Below, piece after piece: positions 24,013 to 35,200 of a DNA stretch of 64,000 nt. The notes under the pieces are model-generated. The model searched no databases and had not been told where the DNA came from. It saw only the letters and a program-made list of their open reading frames with translations. Every line of letters begins with the position of its first letter. Positions within the stretch are counted from its first letter, which is position 1. Source of the DNA: Climacium dendroides (lineage: Eukaryota; Streptophyta; Bryopsida; Hypnales; Climaciaceae); NCBI GenBank assembly GCA_950106755.1, contig OX467082.1, positions 7,750,001 through 7,814,000 of the forward strand, read 5' to 3'. A program made the position numbers and the translations under genes.

Positions 24013-24295
24013 GTAAGTACATCGCTACAATTTAAGTTGGACCGACCTAAACTGCAAACCTACACTTGACGCTTACTGCTTACTTGTAGTCAATGAACAA
24101 TTTCTAGATCTTGGTTGCAGTTTAGGGAGGACCGCCCTAAAATGCATACATAGTCTGGAACTCAATGATTAATTGTCATAATAGTCGACGTTATTTTCCT
24201 ATCCTAGCCTGTGTTCCTTCGATGCTGTTTAGGTCGGACCGTCCTAAATTGCAAGTCAGTAACTCTGAGATTCTGCATGCTGTGTTTGGCTGCAG
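24013..24295 (+). other. Intron with three 21-bp palindromes
   Basis: GTAAGT donor and GGCTGCAG acceptor, phase 0. Palindromes lie at 24031-24051, 24121-24141 and 24228-24248, each with compensating or partly compensating arm changes (for example GGTCGG with the opposite arm CCGTCC). Confidence 0.7.
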
Positions 24296-25583
24296 ATGAG
24301 CTGGGTAGATGTTTTCGCTGTTGTCCCGGATTGCGAAACAGACATCTGGCAAAATATTGCCATGGTCGGTTTATCGTTGGACAAGGATGACTTCCTCAAC
24401 TCCTCATACGCTGTTGACGAAGACATTGTATCCACTCAACGTGAGTCGCAATCCAACCCTGATTCGACCAGACCAAGGGGGCGCTCGGAGACTGCTGCCT
24501 CGCCTGGCCAAAACCGGGGGAAGAGGCGCATGGAGGAAGACGTCGAGGAAGATGAAAATGAGGAGGAAGAGGATGACTTCGACGTAGAAGACATTGCGGT
24601 GGATTTTGACGTGTTTGACGAAATCACCACGCCAGGTGCTCGTGCATCGCAGACCAATTTAGGGTCGTCAAGCTCAACAAGGCTGCAGAACACGGCAGTC
24701 CAACCCGTTGATGCTGAAACTCCGGTTTCCAGAACTAGGCCTGCTAAGAAAAAGAAGGTAGACCATATGCAGGCCTTGTCGATGTCGCTGGCGGTGGTCT
24801 TGAAGCAGCAAGAGGAAATCAGGCGCGAACAAAAGAAAGACCGGGAGGAAAATTTAGAGTTCCAAAAGGAATCAACTAAAAACTTTGCGGGTCTAGCGCA
24901 GGCCTTCCTAGAGGAACAAAGGTTGAATAGGGAGGAGCGTGAGCATAATCGGGTAATGTGGCAATCGTACTTGGATAGAAATCAAGCCCAGCTTGTTGCC
25001 ACGCTTCCACCACCAACAGCTTCGCAGCAGCTCTTCATTGGAAACAACCCATCAGGATCCAATGATAGTGCTGTCTCCGTTCCACAGAGGGATGCTGCTG
25101 CGACTCTGCCTCTTCCACCGGGGCCTCCAGAATTTATCCCTCCGCCTATTCCTGTGAGAGAAACACGTGGAGGTCAGAGTTCCTCATCGCCCAAGAACGT
25201 CACATCGACCTTGGAGAGCGCGCAAGCTGCAAGCGAGGGGATATCGAAGGGAGATCAGCAGTGTGATAGTGGGCAGAAATTGTCTGTGGATCCAGAAGGG
25301 GTAGTGCCCAGGAGTACCACCGACCGCGCCAATGATCCACCAACAGGTTGTGCCAAGTAATCACTCGATGTCATTTGTTGTAGCTCGACTCGAGCTGATG
25401 TGTATTCTAGAGCTGCATTTGTAGATATAGTGTATAGAGTTTTTTTATGGACACGGGAACTTCTAGTGGACTGAACCATGGAGTTCCAAATTTTGTAATC
25501 AATTTTGTATTTTAACACTCATTTGTTGAGGTTGTAATATATCGTTGTCTTACACAACATTCTATCTTAATTCTTCTATTGCA

Positions 25584-26698
25584 GGGCTTCAAAATGCTTT
25601 CAATGTTTGTACAACTCGCGCTTCTTCTGTAGCACCATCAATTCCTGTGTTGGAAAATGAGTTTGTTGCCTTTGATGAAATACCGGTGCTAGGACCTCCT
25701 CAAAGTGAATCAAAGAAGGTGGTTACGACTGACATTCAACCCGAGACTGAACTTGATGTTCTTGCTGAGTCCTCTCTGCAGCAGATATGTTCATTTCCCT
25801 ATTGTCCACGGGTTCTGGAATTCGTATCTTTGTAGTGTCGACAAGAAGAGGACATGCAGAATGTTAACTGTCCTCGCTCTATTCCTTTTGACAGTAGGAA
25901 TCCGATCCTCCATGTCGTCGTGGAGGGACTTCGGAGGGCGTCGATCGTCCATTCAGGTCCAGGGTGGCGGACAAGTGGATCAATGTTGTCCTGGACCTAA
26001 ATGGCATTCTATGTGTCTGCGAAGATTGGAAGTCCAAGGGATTGTCGCACAAAAAATTGAGAGACTTCTCGCAGCCGCACTCCGCAACTGAGCCCGCGCT
26101 AGTCGGACTCAAGGCTGTATGGGTGCGGCCTCATTGTTCTAATTTCATTACAGAGCTTCAAAAATTTGCAACAGTTTCAGTGTGGAGTTCTATGAAGAAG
26201 TCTACCACTGAACTGATTTCTCAATATCTTTTCCGAGACAGACTGCCGCCTTCAGAAATACTTGGGCAGGACTCCTGCCAAACACTAAAACAAAGAGATA
26301 GATCGGGAAGGTTGACCTATTTCAAAGTACCAGGAACGGACAAGGACTTATTCCTCAAAAATCTAGACCGGTTATTTAAAGATAGAAGAGGAAGCTTCTC
26401 GTCTGACAATACTGTCATTGTAGATGACAGTCCTGTGAAGCATATAATGAACAGGCCTCATAATGTCATACTGCCTGATTCGTGGAGTTATAGAGGGAAT
26501 GGTTCGCGGGACTCCTTTCTTTTCGATGTTTTGCTTCCTTGGTTTCAACGTTTACACATAGCTCGAGACCAAGGTTTGAAGGCATTCAAGGAAAATGGTC
26601 CTGGAAGAATTGGGCGACAAATGCTTTGTGACAAAAGGAACCGCAAGGAATACGAAGTGCTAATGGAAGTAGTTCGCGCTTCGTCTAGTTTGAGTTAG
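25584..26698 (+). CDS. FCP1/NIF-like phosphatase-domain gene, copy A
   Basis: Exons are about 25584-25819 and 25893-26698 (stop TAG). The second exon has a full FCP1-homology (HAD superfamily) domain: strand one is VVLDLNGILC, motif II is VSVWSS, and motif IV is VIVDDSPVKHI followed by a SWSY segment. This domain dephosphorylates Ser/Thr residues, classically of the RNA polymerase II tail. In active members the first motif is DxDxT. Here the nucleophile Asp is kept, but the second Asp is Asn and the Thr is Ile, so activity is doubtful. No ATG starts the domain exon in frame, so it needs the upstream exon. It lies 220 bp after the methyltransferase-like gene and 416 bp before the SP-rich gene. 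A close paralogue is at 62460-63290. Confidence 0.75.
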
Positions 26699-27114
26699 GT
26701 CATGGTCTATGGTTTCCTAGGGAAGTGTAGTTCGACTGCAAGATTGGCGCATTTTAGCTCGGTCCGCCTTAAATTGTATATACTTATTTTTTAATTGATA
26801 CTAGTAGACTGGTGGATTGAATGAATCCATTCAGAACGTTTAAGCGATATCAGTTTTGTGTGTGATATGTTTGAACTGCTTTGTTCCAGTATGATGTGTG
26901 ATCCACTTCATTCGTTTCAACTTGTGCAGTTTAGGTCGGTCCGACCTAAACAGCACATGCTTGGCTTATATACATGTCAAAGTTCTTTTGAGCTTTTTGC
27001 TGGGTGTTGTCTTCTGTTTTAGTTCTTATATTGTTAGGTCTGTGTATTGCGCGGCAGTGTTTTCTCAATTTGAATTATGTTCTTCTTCAATTGGTGCCTT
27101 TCTTTGCTTGATAG
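26699..27114 (+). other. Spacer or intron with two palindromes
   Basis: It carries 21-bp palindromes at 26753-26773 and 26930-26950 and ends in a GATAG acceptor-like site before 27115. The FCP1 stop codon precedes it in both paralogous loci, which favours two genes over one spliced gene. Confidence 0.5.
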
Positions 27115-27834
27115 ATGATGAGAACTTCGGAGGCCCATGTTCCGAAAGGTGGATTCGCTTGTGCAGCTTCTGCTGACTCCATCTTAGACTATGGGCAATA
27201 CATCATTCCCAGCACTGGAAATTTATTGTGTTCGGCCGCTACTGCAAATTCCACCATGGATTTCTCGACGAAGCCTATTGAGGACAACGTGGTCGACAGT
27301 CCTCCGAGTGGTAGGACGCGTCCGCGGCTTTCTTGCTCCCCGTCGCCGCTGCGATCCGTTGGCCAACGTGCTTTACCATCTACTTCTGATCGAATGACTC
27401 AAAGGAAGCTTTACGGGGAGGAAGGTTGTTCAGGCATTGGAACAAATGTAACTTTAGGCATTCTAAGTGAGATTTGCCAAGTGCGTCCAGATATTGCTTC
27501 CTCTCTTCCCCGCCTTCCTCCACTGATGGAGGGTGTCCAAACGAAGCGATCTCGGAGCTCTTCCATGTATATTGCAGAGGCAACCACATCGGAGGTTCCA
27601 CTACCTCCAATTCATAGACGCAGATACTTGAATGTTCCAAAACGTCAGCGCTCAAGTCTTAGTGGAGAGTCCCGACTAGAAGGGAGCCGTCGTTTATGGG
27701 ATGCTGCGGAAGAAAGGTCCTTGGAGAAGCAAAAGTGGGACATCATTCGAGAGCGGTCCGCAATTTGTACTGGGTACAGTAGAGGACCAAAAATATTGAA
27801 AGCATATGAGAAGTTGAAGAGTATGTCACAGTAG
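27115..27834 (+). CDS. SP-motif-rich protein, copy A (unknown family)
   Basis: The frame opens with ATG directly after a TAG acceptor-like site and ends in TAG. The protein is Ser/Pro/Arg-rich and probably disordered. It has the block VVDSPPSG, then CSPSPLRS, shared with the copies at 61303-62235 (VVDSPPSR, CSPSPLKR) and 56283-56582 (VVDSPPG, CSPSPMKS). Such SP sites are typical kinase targets, which is notable beside an FCP1-type phosphatase domain; a substrate or partner role is inference. The C-terminal 60 residues are basic and helical, ending GPKILKAYEKLKSM, comparable to DDILRGLAKVQAM in the second locus. Confidence 0.55.
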   Translation: MMRTSEAHVPKGGFACAASADSILDYGQYIIPSTGNLLCSAATANSTMDFSTKPIEDNVVDSPPSGRTRPRLSCSPSPLRSVGQRALPSTSDRMTQRKLYGEEGCSGIGTNVTLGILSEICQVRPDIASSLPRLPPLMEGVQTKRSRSSSMYIAEATTSEVPLPPIHRRRYLNVPKRQRSSLSGESRLEGSRRLWDAAEERSLEKQKWDIIRERSAICTGYSRGPKILKAYEKLKSMSQ

Positions 27835-27926
27835 TAAAGCACATTATGATTATTACGGAGCATGAGCTACATCATCCGGTACAATGTAGATGTACAGTTG
27901 AACATCAACAATTGTTGACCATGATA

Positions 27927-28026
27927 ACATTTTGGGTTCCTTATAAAAGGCTACTGTAAAGTCTAGAATCCAAATGTAATTTTGGGTTCCTTATAAAAGG
28001 CTATTGTAAAGTCTAGAATCCAAAGT
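27927..28026. repeat. 50-bp tandem duplication
   Basis: TTTGGGTTCCTTATAAAAGG occurs at 27931 and 27981, with the whole 50-bp unit repeated almost exactly downstream of the SP-rich gene. Confidence 0.85.
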
Positions 28027-28222
28027 GTCATTCCATTGTGTACACACTATTACTTGTATATTTGATGGATATTATCAGTAAATTCCATTCTTCTTATAAT
28101 GGACTTCTAGTATTTAGACTCTTTCCTAATGATGCATTGCTTTTCTCTCTCTGTATAGAACAAAATCACCTATGTTTAAAGAAAACTATGTATTTAGAAC
28201 CTCTCGTTTTCTTGGAAAACTC

Positions 28223-31200
28223 TCATTTTAATGAATATAGTGTTGAGATAGCAAACGGCTCCATTACTCGTTTGTTCTTTGCTTTAGAGGGTTCTTCCAT
28301 CATCATTGTCATCCCTGCCTTTCTCCCTTCTTCAGTGAATGCCTCTATAGCATTTGAAGATTCCAGTGTCGGGTCCGCTAGCCTTGTTGAAGATGCTGGT
28401 AGGCGGTTTCCTTGCTTTTTTAACATTGAGGCCAACGTCTCATCTTCCTCGTCATCGGTGAATGAAGAAATCTGCAATCTTCGATTTTCGGTACGTTCTA
28501 TTTCTTTCGAAATGATGGAAGCTCGTGTCGGACGTTGAGAACTTCCTGAACCCACCAAAGTAGTGCTTACACTATTAAATAGTGAGTGTGCACCTATTGG
28601 AGGAATGCTACGCGGTGGACGTACAAAACTGGTCATGTTTTCCTTTGTGCCTTGGCCACTGTGAAGCAAGTTCGGACTTCCACATTCTATCAAACACGAA
28701 CATACATTGTCTTGTGTCCCACTCGCTTCATGGTTTAGGCTACTTGGTTCCCCGTTGTTTTTGCTTGCCAATCCTCCTAGAGACTCCACGCTTATCTTGT
28801 CCACATTCATTTGCTCGCGGTCCTCAACGTTGTCATTCTTTTCTAGTTGGGCCACCACTATGGATGGAGACCTACCGCTTCTAATCACTTCATCTATTTT
28901 GGAAGTTCTAGCATTGGATGCTATGGTTCCATTAGAAGTCAAGACTTGGACATTTGCGTCCTCTTCGTTTAGATTGAGGACCTTGTCACTACTTAGAAAT
29001 CGATTTCCATCTACAAACCTTGCTATGGAAGGTACGCCTTCATCGTTTCCACAATCATTATCGTCCATTGGAAAGTCATACTCGTCTCGGTCATTGTTGC
29101 CCATGTCATTATCATCCATATTTACTCTTCCAAACGGTTCACCTCCAAAATTGTATGTGTTGCCATCCAAATCTTCTTCTTCATCGAATATTGGGTCGTA
29201 CCAATTTGCTTCTTGTCCATGTGCTTCATTCCCGTCCACACGAACACCTTCTTCTTCATCTTCGCTGCTCTCGTCATCTTCGTTTGGTCCCTCCGATTCT
29301 TCTGAATCTACATTTTCAAGGTACCACTTCTTCTCATCCCTCTCCTTGGATGCGGCCAACACTCTTGAATTAGTGTACACATACACCAAATCCGTTGCTC
29401 TCTTTGTTCTCAACTTATTCCGAGATTTGTTGTGAACAAAAGAATAGCTACTCCAATTCCGTTCACATGAAGATGAAGATACCGGTTGGCCCAATATTCT
29501 CCTTGCAATTGGAGCAATGAGCTTCCCACATGCGCCTTCAAAATCCTACCAAGCGTGTGCCGATAATTTTTGTTCACTTGGATCCAACATGTTGTGGAAG
29601 GGAGGCTCCCTATGTCGAAACGCCATGAATTCCTTGACGATGTTCGCGTAGTCCATAGGTTTACATATTCGCATGAGAACACGCTTGCATGCCTCGGTGG
29701 CCTCTGAATCGTCGGCTAGTTCTTTATCGTGCAAAAGATAGGGATTCAAAAGAGCTCCTGCATATTGGAGATCGGTCTCTACCATTTCCCATCTAGCGTT
29801 GAACGCCTCCTTCAATGGTTTGGCAAATTCGGGGCTCAATAGAAAAGGCGGATTTTCTAACCCCCCCACATGCGACCGTATCTTCCTCATAATATGCAAA
29901 ACTTTCCCTGAACATGGCGTCTTTGCATCTAAATCACGAAGGCCATACACAACAACGCCTATCAATTGCACAAAATTCGTGCAACGCCTCCAGAAATGCT
30001 CATTGTTTATTATCTTCTTTGTACACCGAGACTTTGTACGGTTCTTCTTTTTCTTGTCATCCAACGTCCTCACATATTGTTCCCAACGCGGATCTATCAC
30101 ACTCTGTTGAAGTGCTCCCTTCACTTTCAACAAGCGTTCAAGCGCAATGAAATTTGAAGCAAATCTTGTTTTGCCTGGCATCAATAAGCTGTGCTCTTTT
30201 TCGTATGAACGAAATATTGCAAGCGGCATGTGCCACTTTCTAAAAAACGTAAGAACCATACAAGCTTTGGTCACGACATCCGCCACCCATGCTTCCTTCC
30301 CCCAATCTTTTAGCAACAAATTCAAGGCGTGCACCACACAACCTTGAAAAGAAATGTGAGGATATTTGTCTTTTATGATTCTACATGCTCGAGGGTTTAC
30401 AGTAGCATTGTCCGTTGTTATTTGCACCACATTATACAGACCCACCTCCTATATGAATTTGTCCAAAATAGAGGCCAAGTACTCTACGTTTTTTACGAAC
30501 CCACTTGTGTCCACCGATCCCAAAAATTGCTCCCCTGCAGAAGATACAAGCATACAATTCACCAATGGCCGATTTGTAACCGAACTCCATCCATCAATAG
30601 ACAAGGTTGCTCCAAACTTTCTGATACTATCCTCGGTCCTCTTTTGCAACTTTAGCTTGACATCTTCTTTTGCTTCTTCTAGTAATTTGGTTCGTAGAGC
30701 GTCGTACGATGGTGGGCTGTATGGCTTACCAAACTCAGCTGTTTTCTTCACTGCTTCTTTGAAGGCCTCACTTCGAGCTACCGCAAATGGTATGTTGGCT
30801 GAATAGAAGAAATTGGCCCACAACGCATTCAAATTGCATCTATCAGCTTGTTCAAACCCATCTACTAGCCGACTTTGTCTTCGGGACCGATTGATGGAAG
30901 AGGGTGGAGTTGGACATTGTTGACTTGATGTTTCCACACTTTGATGTACCCTTGAAGACGCACGATGAATTTCAGACGGCGCTGCACACGAGTCCTCTTG
31001 TATTGAACGTGAAAAATCCCTTCCATTTGAGGCATTGCTTGCAACCCTCCCTATGTTTTCACCATCTACATTGTCAAGGGCCGATCTTCGTGGAAATAAC
31101 CCATTACAACCGGCAAAAAGAGTTCAAATTGACGAAGTCAATTTTGGACATATACTTACCCCCCTGTCGCGAACATCGTCTTTGCCTTCATATCCAAGGT

Positions 31201-31306
31201 GGCTCAACATGCGACACTTACGATTTGCAAACACCAAGTCACATGCCTTGCACTGCACTTTACCGCTTGATGGAACAACATACCAACCGGAAAAATCCTT
31301 ACTCAT
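28223..31306 (-). pseudogene. hAT transposase (BED finger, DUF659, hAT dimerisation) with three in-frame stops
   Basis: A single minus-strand frame runs from ATG 31306 to TAG 28223. It starts with a BED-type zinc finger (CKAC, then SHLG and a distal Cys). The DUF659/RNase H-like core has LSIDGWSS and VVQITTDNA with the likely catalytic Asps. The hAT dimerisation motif SSSSCERNWS follows. The frame is interrupted only by TGA (31124-31126), TAG (30449-30451) and TAG (29546-29548). Family knowledge suggests Gln at the second (IQEVG) and Trp at the third (WD before the G-C-G segment). After the hAT motif there is an unusually long, highly acidic tail of about 400 residues. hAT terminal repeats and the 8-bp target duplication were not found by eye. 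Confidence 0.85.
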
Positions 31307-31556
31307 TGTGGAAAGCTCCGTTCAAGTTCAAGTCCAAGTTCAAGTTCCAATCTTGTCTTTAGTTCCAAATGTTTAGGTTCAAATCACCATGTCACATGTA
31401 TCAAATATAGTCTGTAAGCAAAGCCTTGGAAACCAAAGCCCCCTTGTCCACTGAACTATGCATTACCAAGCAAGGGACACAAAGATTGCAGCTCCTAGCC
31501 CTTGGAAATCTTAGCGTTCAGTTTCTCAGAAGTGCTTGTAAATGCCTTCTTCCTTG

Positions 31557-31564
31557 CTCTTATA
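31557..31564 (-). promoter_or_regulatory. TATA-like box of the hAT gene
   Basis: On the minus strand this reads TATAAGAG, about 250 bp upstream of the ATG and just downstream of a CGGAC-rich island. Confidence 0.4.
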
Positions 31565-31618
31565 CTCCTAATTTGTTGAATGTTGTATGCCTTAGAAGTA
31601 ACCGTTGCCAACGGTCAG

Positions 31619-31741
31619 AAAACCCGGCGGACGGGGTGGGTAGACAGGGCGGACGGATGGTCGGTCGGGTCGGTCAAGGCGGTCGGGCAGGCGGACGGGG
31701 CGGACGGGTCAGACGAGCGGTCGTGCGGACAGGGCGGTTTT
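31619..31741. promoter_or_regulatory. CGGAC/GTCCG-rich GC island upstream of the hAT gene
   Basis: A GC-rich, low-complexity stretch of GGCGGACGGG-like units in otherwise AT-rich DNA. It lies 313 bp upstream of the hAT start. The same sequence style precedes three other genes in this window. Confidence 0.6.
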
Positions 31742-31985
31742 AGCCTTTTAGGGTGGTCAATTTTACTTAGTTATTTCTTTACTTCGAACTTTTGGGCTCT
31801 TGGTTCAGTTGGTTGCATTCCATCCTAGGGATAACTAGATTACGAAAGTAGTAGAAAACAAGTGTTAAGTACTACAACAAAATTCTCAATCAACGACACA
31901 ATTCACTAAAAATTGGGCATAACATGCACATTTCAAATTTTCAATAAAACTTAGTCCAAGAAAATGAATTTTATGATAAAAATAT

Positions 31986-32010
31986 TATATATATATATAT
32001 ATATATATAT
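31986..32010. repeat. (AT)n microsatellite
   Basis: Uninterrupted TA dinucleotides in an AT-rich spacer. Confidence 0.95.
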
Positions 32011-32200
32011 TCAAATAAATAAATAATTACTTGCAACATGTTTTTCTTCACTACATGTATATGCAATACAAAAAAGTCATGATGGACATGGTGGCCACGT
32101 ACAATACTACTAGTCATAAAAAAAAATGAAGCCCACACTACATAATTATATCTTGAGTGCCATTAAAATACGACTACATAGGAAATTAAACATTTTACAA

Positions 32201-35200
32201 TTACTTCAACACACTATTATCTTCTTCGGCATCACGAGATGTCCCCTCCCTCGCCATGAGTCTTCTATTTGTTCGACGAGGCACCGGTTGCGGACTATTT
32301 CCATGGCTGCTCCCTCCGCGGTTAGCTTGTACCTGCATGTCAACCCTCTCAAATTGTCGTTTGGTTTCCGGAGAGTGGTCATCCTCCTCTTCAATCTTCC
32401 ATTTATTCTTCTTCTTCGGAGACAGCTCCACTTCGTGGGCCCTCAAAGCCCTCACAGCATAATCTATGTCATCCATTAGTTGTTTTATCATTTCATCCTC
32501 GCTTTTCATCATCCAAGCTTGTTCGCCTCCCTCTCCTAAATACTTCCTCCACTTGGTTATAATGTCCTTCATGTTCATGTCAAATGCCCTTGCAACATCT
32601 TCCATCTTATGCTCTGTAGATGATTTACCATTTAGGTCCACCACAGAACGAACTCTTGCTGCTTCTTCCAACTTCAACAAAATGAGGGCCCGCCCTATCA
32701 AATCCGTATTGTAGCCCACAAATTGCTTTATGACTTTTGAATCACGCTCAACCTCGACCAAGAGGTCATTTGGACCCTCTCTCTTCCATTCCTTCTCGGG
32801 AATTCGAAAGAACTTTTGGTGCTGTGTGCTCCAATGTCCGCCCATGCTGCGACAGAACAACTCTCGAGCCTCGTTGTTCTTAATCTCGAAGGCACGCAAC
32901 TCAACCTCCACGTCAGACGTCATCCAAAAGAATTTATCTTTGGTGGGAAATGGGCCATCGCATAACTCATATATTTGTGATCGAGCATCCCACTTCATTG
33001 GTTTCCCCCAATGCAAATAGTTCTGAAATTTGTATGGCTCTTGGTCAAGTGGAAGGTTCCATCGATTGTATTCGTGCCCCGTAGGCATACGGTACAAAAT
33101 CCCTAGCATTTCATACAGCCTTGGACTCAGAGGAATACGGCATTCGGGACAACGGCGTTGAAATTCCGCCGATCTTTGAATGCAAAACACATGGAATGTA
33201 TGGCGACACTATCCCAATGCTATAGCTCCTTCGGGCCCAAAACAACCTTGGCAAAGAGAACAATGATCCTCCAAGATGGGAGTATTTGGAAAACTTCCTG
33301 GCACAAGCTCCTTCTCATGTTGCTGGAAGTGAGCTGACAACGTGCCATAAGGGACCCATCCTTCCTCCGCTTCCAAAGTCCAATCAATGTTCTCCGTATC
33401 ATAGGTCTTTCCGTGGTTTAGCCGCTCATACATCCTATCCATGTTCCCCCAAATCGTAAGTTTTAAATTAGGGTCCTTTCTTTCCTCCTCCAACTTCTCC
33501 ACAAAACGCTCATAAGAACTCTTGACATTCTTGTATGCTGTGTCTGATTGCAATGCATACCTCAAGAGCCCGTTCATGAGTCCGGATGATACTGAGGAAT
33601 GATCTTGTAGTTGTCGCGCCCACATCATCCACCGTAAATCCGCATTTTCCTTTGGAAGGATTTCACTTAGTACCCCTACTTCCATCATTCGTTTCATTGT
33701 TGATTCGGCCTCATTCTTTCCTCGAACTGCCAAGTCCAATTGATGCTTTAACTCTTCAACTTCCAGATTTAGGGACTACATGGAAGCATCTTCAAATGAG
33801 GGGAGAACTATGGATTTTGGACTCGGAATGCACTGTCGGAGTTCTACGGTCCCATCCTCAGCTTTGCCCTCGTCAAAAGGAAGAGATAGTTGATCGCTCT
33901 CTTGTGTTGGTTCACTTGCCTCTAATAGCCCTATTCTGCCAGGCGATTGTTGACCTGCCTTCTCGTTCTGTAATGTCCACAATGTTTTGCGATGCTCTTC
34001 TAACATCTCTTTGCATGTCTTCAACTCTAACACCAACTTCTCATTCATAGCCTTGAGATTCTCATTCATCGCCTTCAAATTGTCATTCGTTCGCTTTAAA
34101 GTCTTGTTATTTTTCTTGACACTCTCATAGGCATTACCCAAGGGCTTCAAGTTTGGGGTCGGCCTCCAATACGTGTTGTATTTTCTCTCCAATATCTCAT
34201 ACTTTGCCTTGAGGTCATCATGATCTTCTTTGGAGTAACGCACCTCCTTCAACTCCAAATTCTGCTGTTCCAAAAAAATTTTATGCTTAAGGTCTTCCAA
34301 CTTCTCGTCTTGTAGTTTGTCCGCAAACTCGACAAACTTTCTGAAAGCCAAAGCACCATGAAGAACGGATGGTGTCATTTTCATAAATGTATCAGTTATT
34401 TGCGCAAGAGCAGGCGTCAATACAGCCACAACTCTAGTTGTACATGATAGAGAATACGCCGTTCTAAATATCTCGCCAAATCCTGATGTTGAATTGCCTG
34501 AAGTAGAGCTGCGTCCTTCATTTGTAGTGCCACCTTCATTAGGATTTCCTCCTACATGCTCAGGGCCACCTTCGTTTATAGTGCTCCCTTCATTTCCGCC
34601 ATTTGTTGCTTCTCTCTGAATTTCAAATTGATTCCATTGGAGGGAACACTGCAACAAGTTCTCCATCTCTTCTAATGGAGGCATCTTTTGTAGAGTCTTG
34701 AGATCCTCTGGGCCCAACAAAGCTAGCAACGGATGATCTTGGATAATCGGGGTCTCTTTGTCGTTGTTTACAGCAACCTTGTCTTGAGAGTCCATCCTTA
34801 CATCTGTCGGTTGAGTTGGATGCTCTTCATTTTGATTTGGTGAAGTCCGAATTGCATTTTCAGGTTTGGACAGTAGGCTTGGTTTTTTCCTTGATTTAGG
34901 AGACGGAGGGACATAAAACATGATGTCTTGTGTTGTGTCTACTAAAAACCGGTCAATACAAGCGTGAGCCTCCTTCACGTCTTGAATGTCTTCTCTATCT
35001 TCAATGTCTTTTATAGGATCCTCTTCTTGGTACTTCTGTGACATCGATGTAGATCCATGTTCTGTTGGCCGAGGGAGCTTCATTGCAATGTTGCTTTCTA
35101 GCACCCCTTCTAACACGTTTTGTGTAGGGTTCAAATCTGTCGGTGGAGTTAAAAACACCTCTCCCTCCACATCGTCCACAAGACAAGTGCTTCCTTTTGT

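Larger units (their letters stand above)
21071..25360 (+). pseudogene. ParB-like + degenerate methyltransferase-like gene, copy 2
   Basis: Exon 21065-22519 (first ATG 21071) encodes an N-terminal region, a basic Pro/Ser/Lys linker and, near residue 370, DGDFYIINGQHSVAAS, which resembles ParB or DGQHR-type domains but with Ser in place of the Arg. The GTAAGC donor leads to an acceptor at 22651-22652. After about 25 codons the sense frame shifts by one base, and it then runs to 24012 with one in-frame TAA (22888-22890). The segment around 23960, CHPGSSVFSVFAG then YAAL, matches the AdoMet motif I region of beta-class methyltransferases. It splices (GTAAGT at 24013, CAG at 24293-24295) to exon 24296-25360, which ends in an acidic, coiled-coil and Pro-rich tail. 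GLGVID near 23475 is shared with copy 1 near 6330. The gene looks mildly decayed. Confidence 0.6.

Noticed and set aside
25584..27834. One spliced FCP1-like plus SP-rich gene
   Set aside because: Not excluded, but a stop codon ends the FCP1-like frame in both loci before the SP-rich exon, so two genes are preferred.
28223..31306. RNA editing restoring the stops
   Set aside because: Plant C/U editing is known in organelles; these are nuclear-type transposons with BED and hAT domains.
32256..32462. Plus-strand frames over the RING-H2 gene and similar shadows over the hAT, MULE-like and integrase genes
   Set aside because: They overlap recognised coding sequence on the other strand and show no domain.
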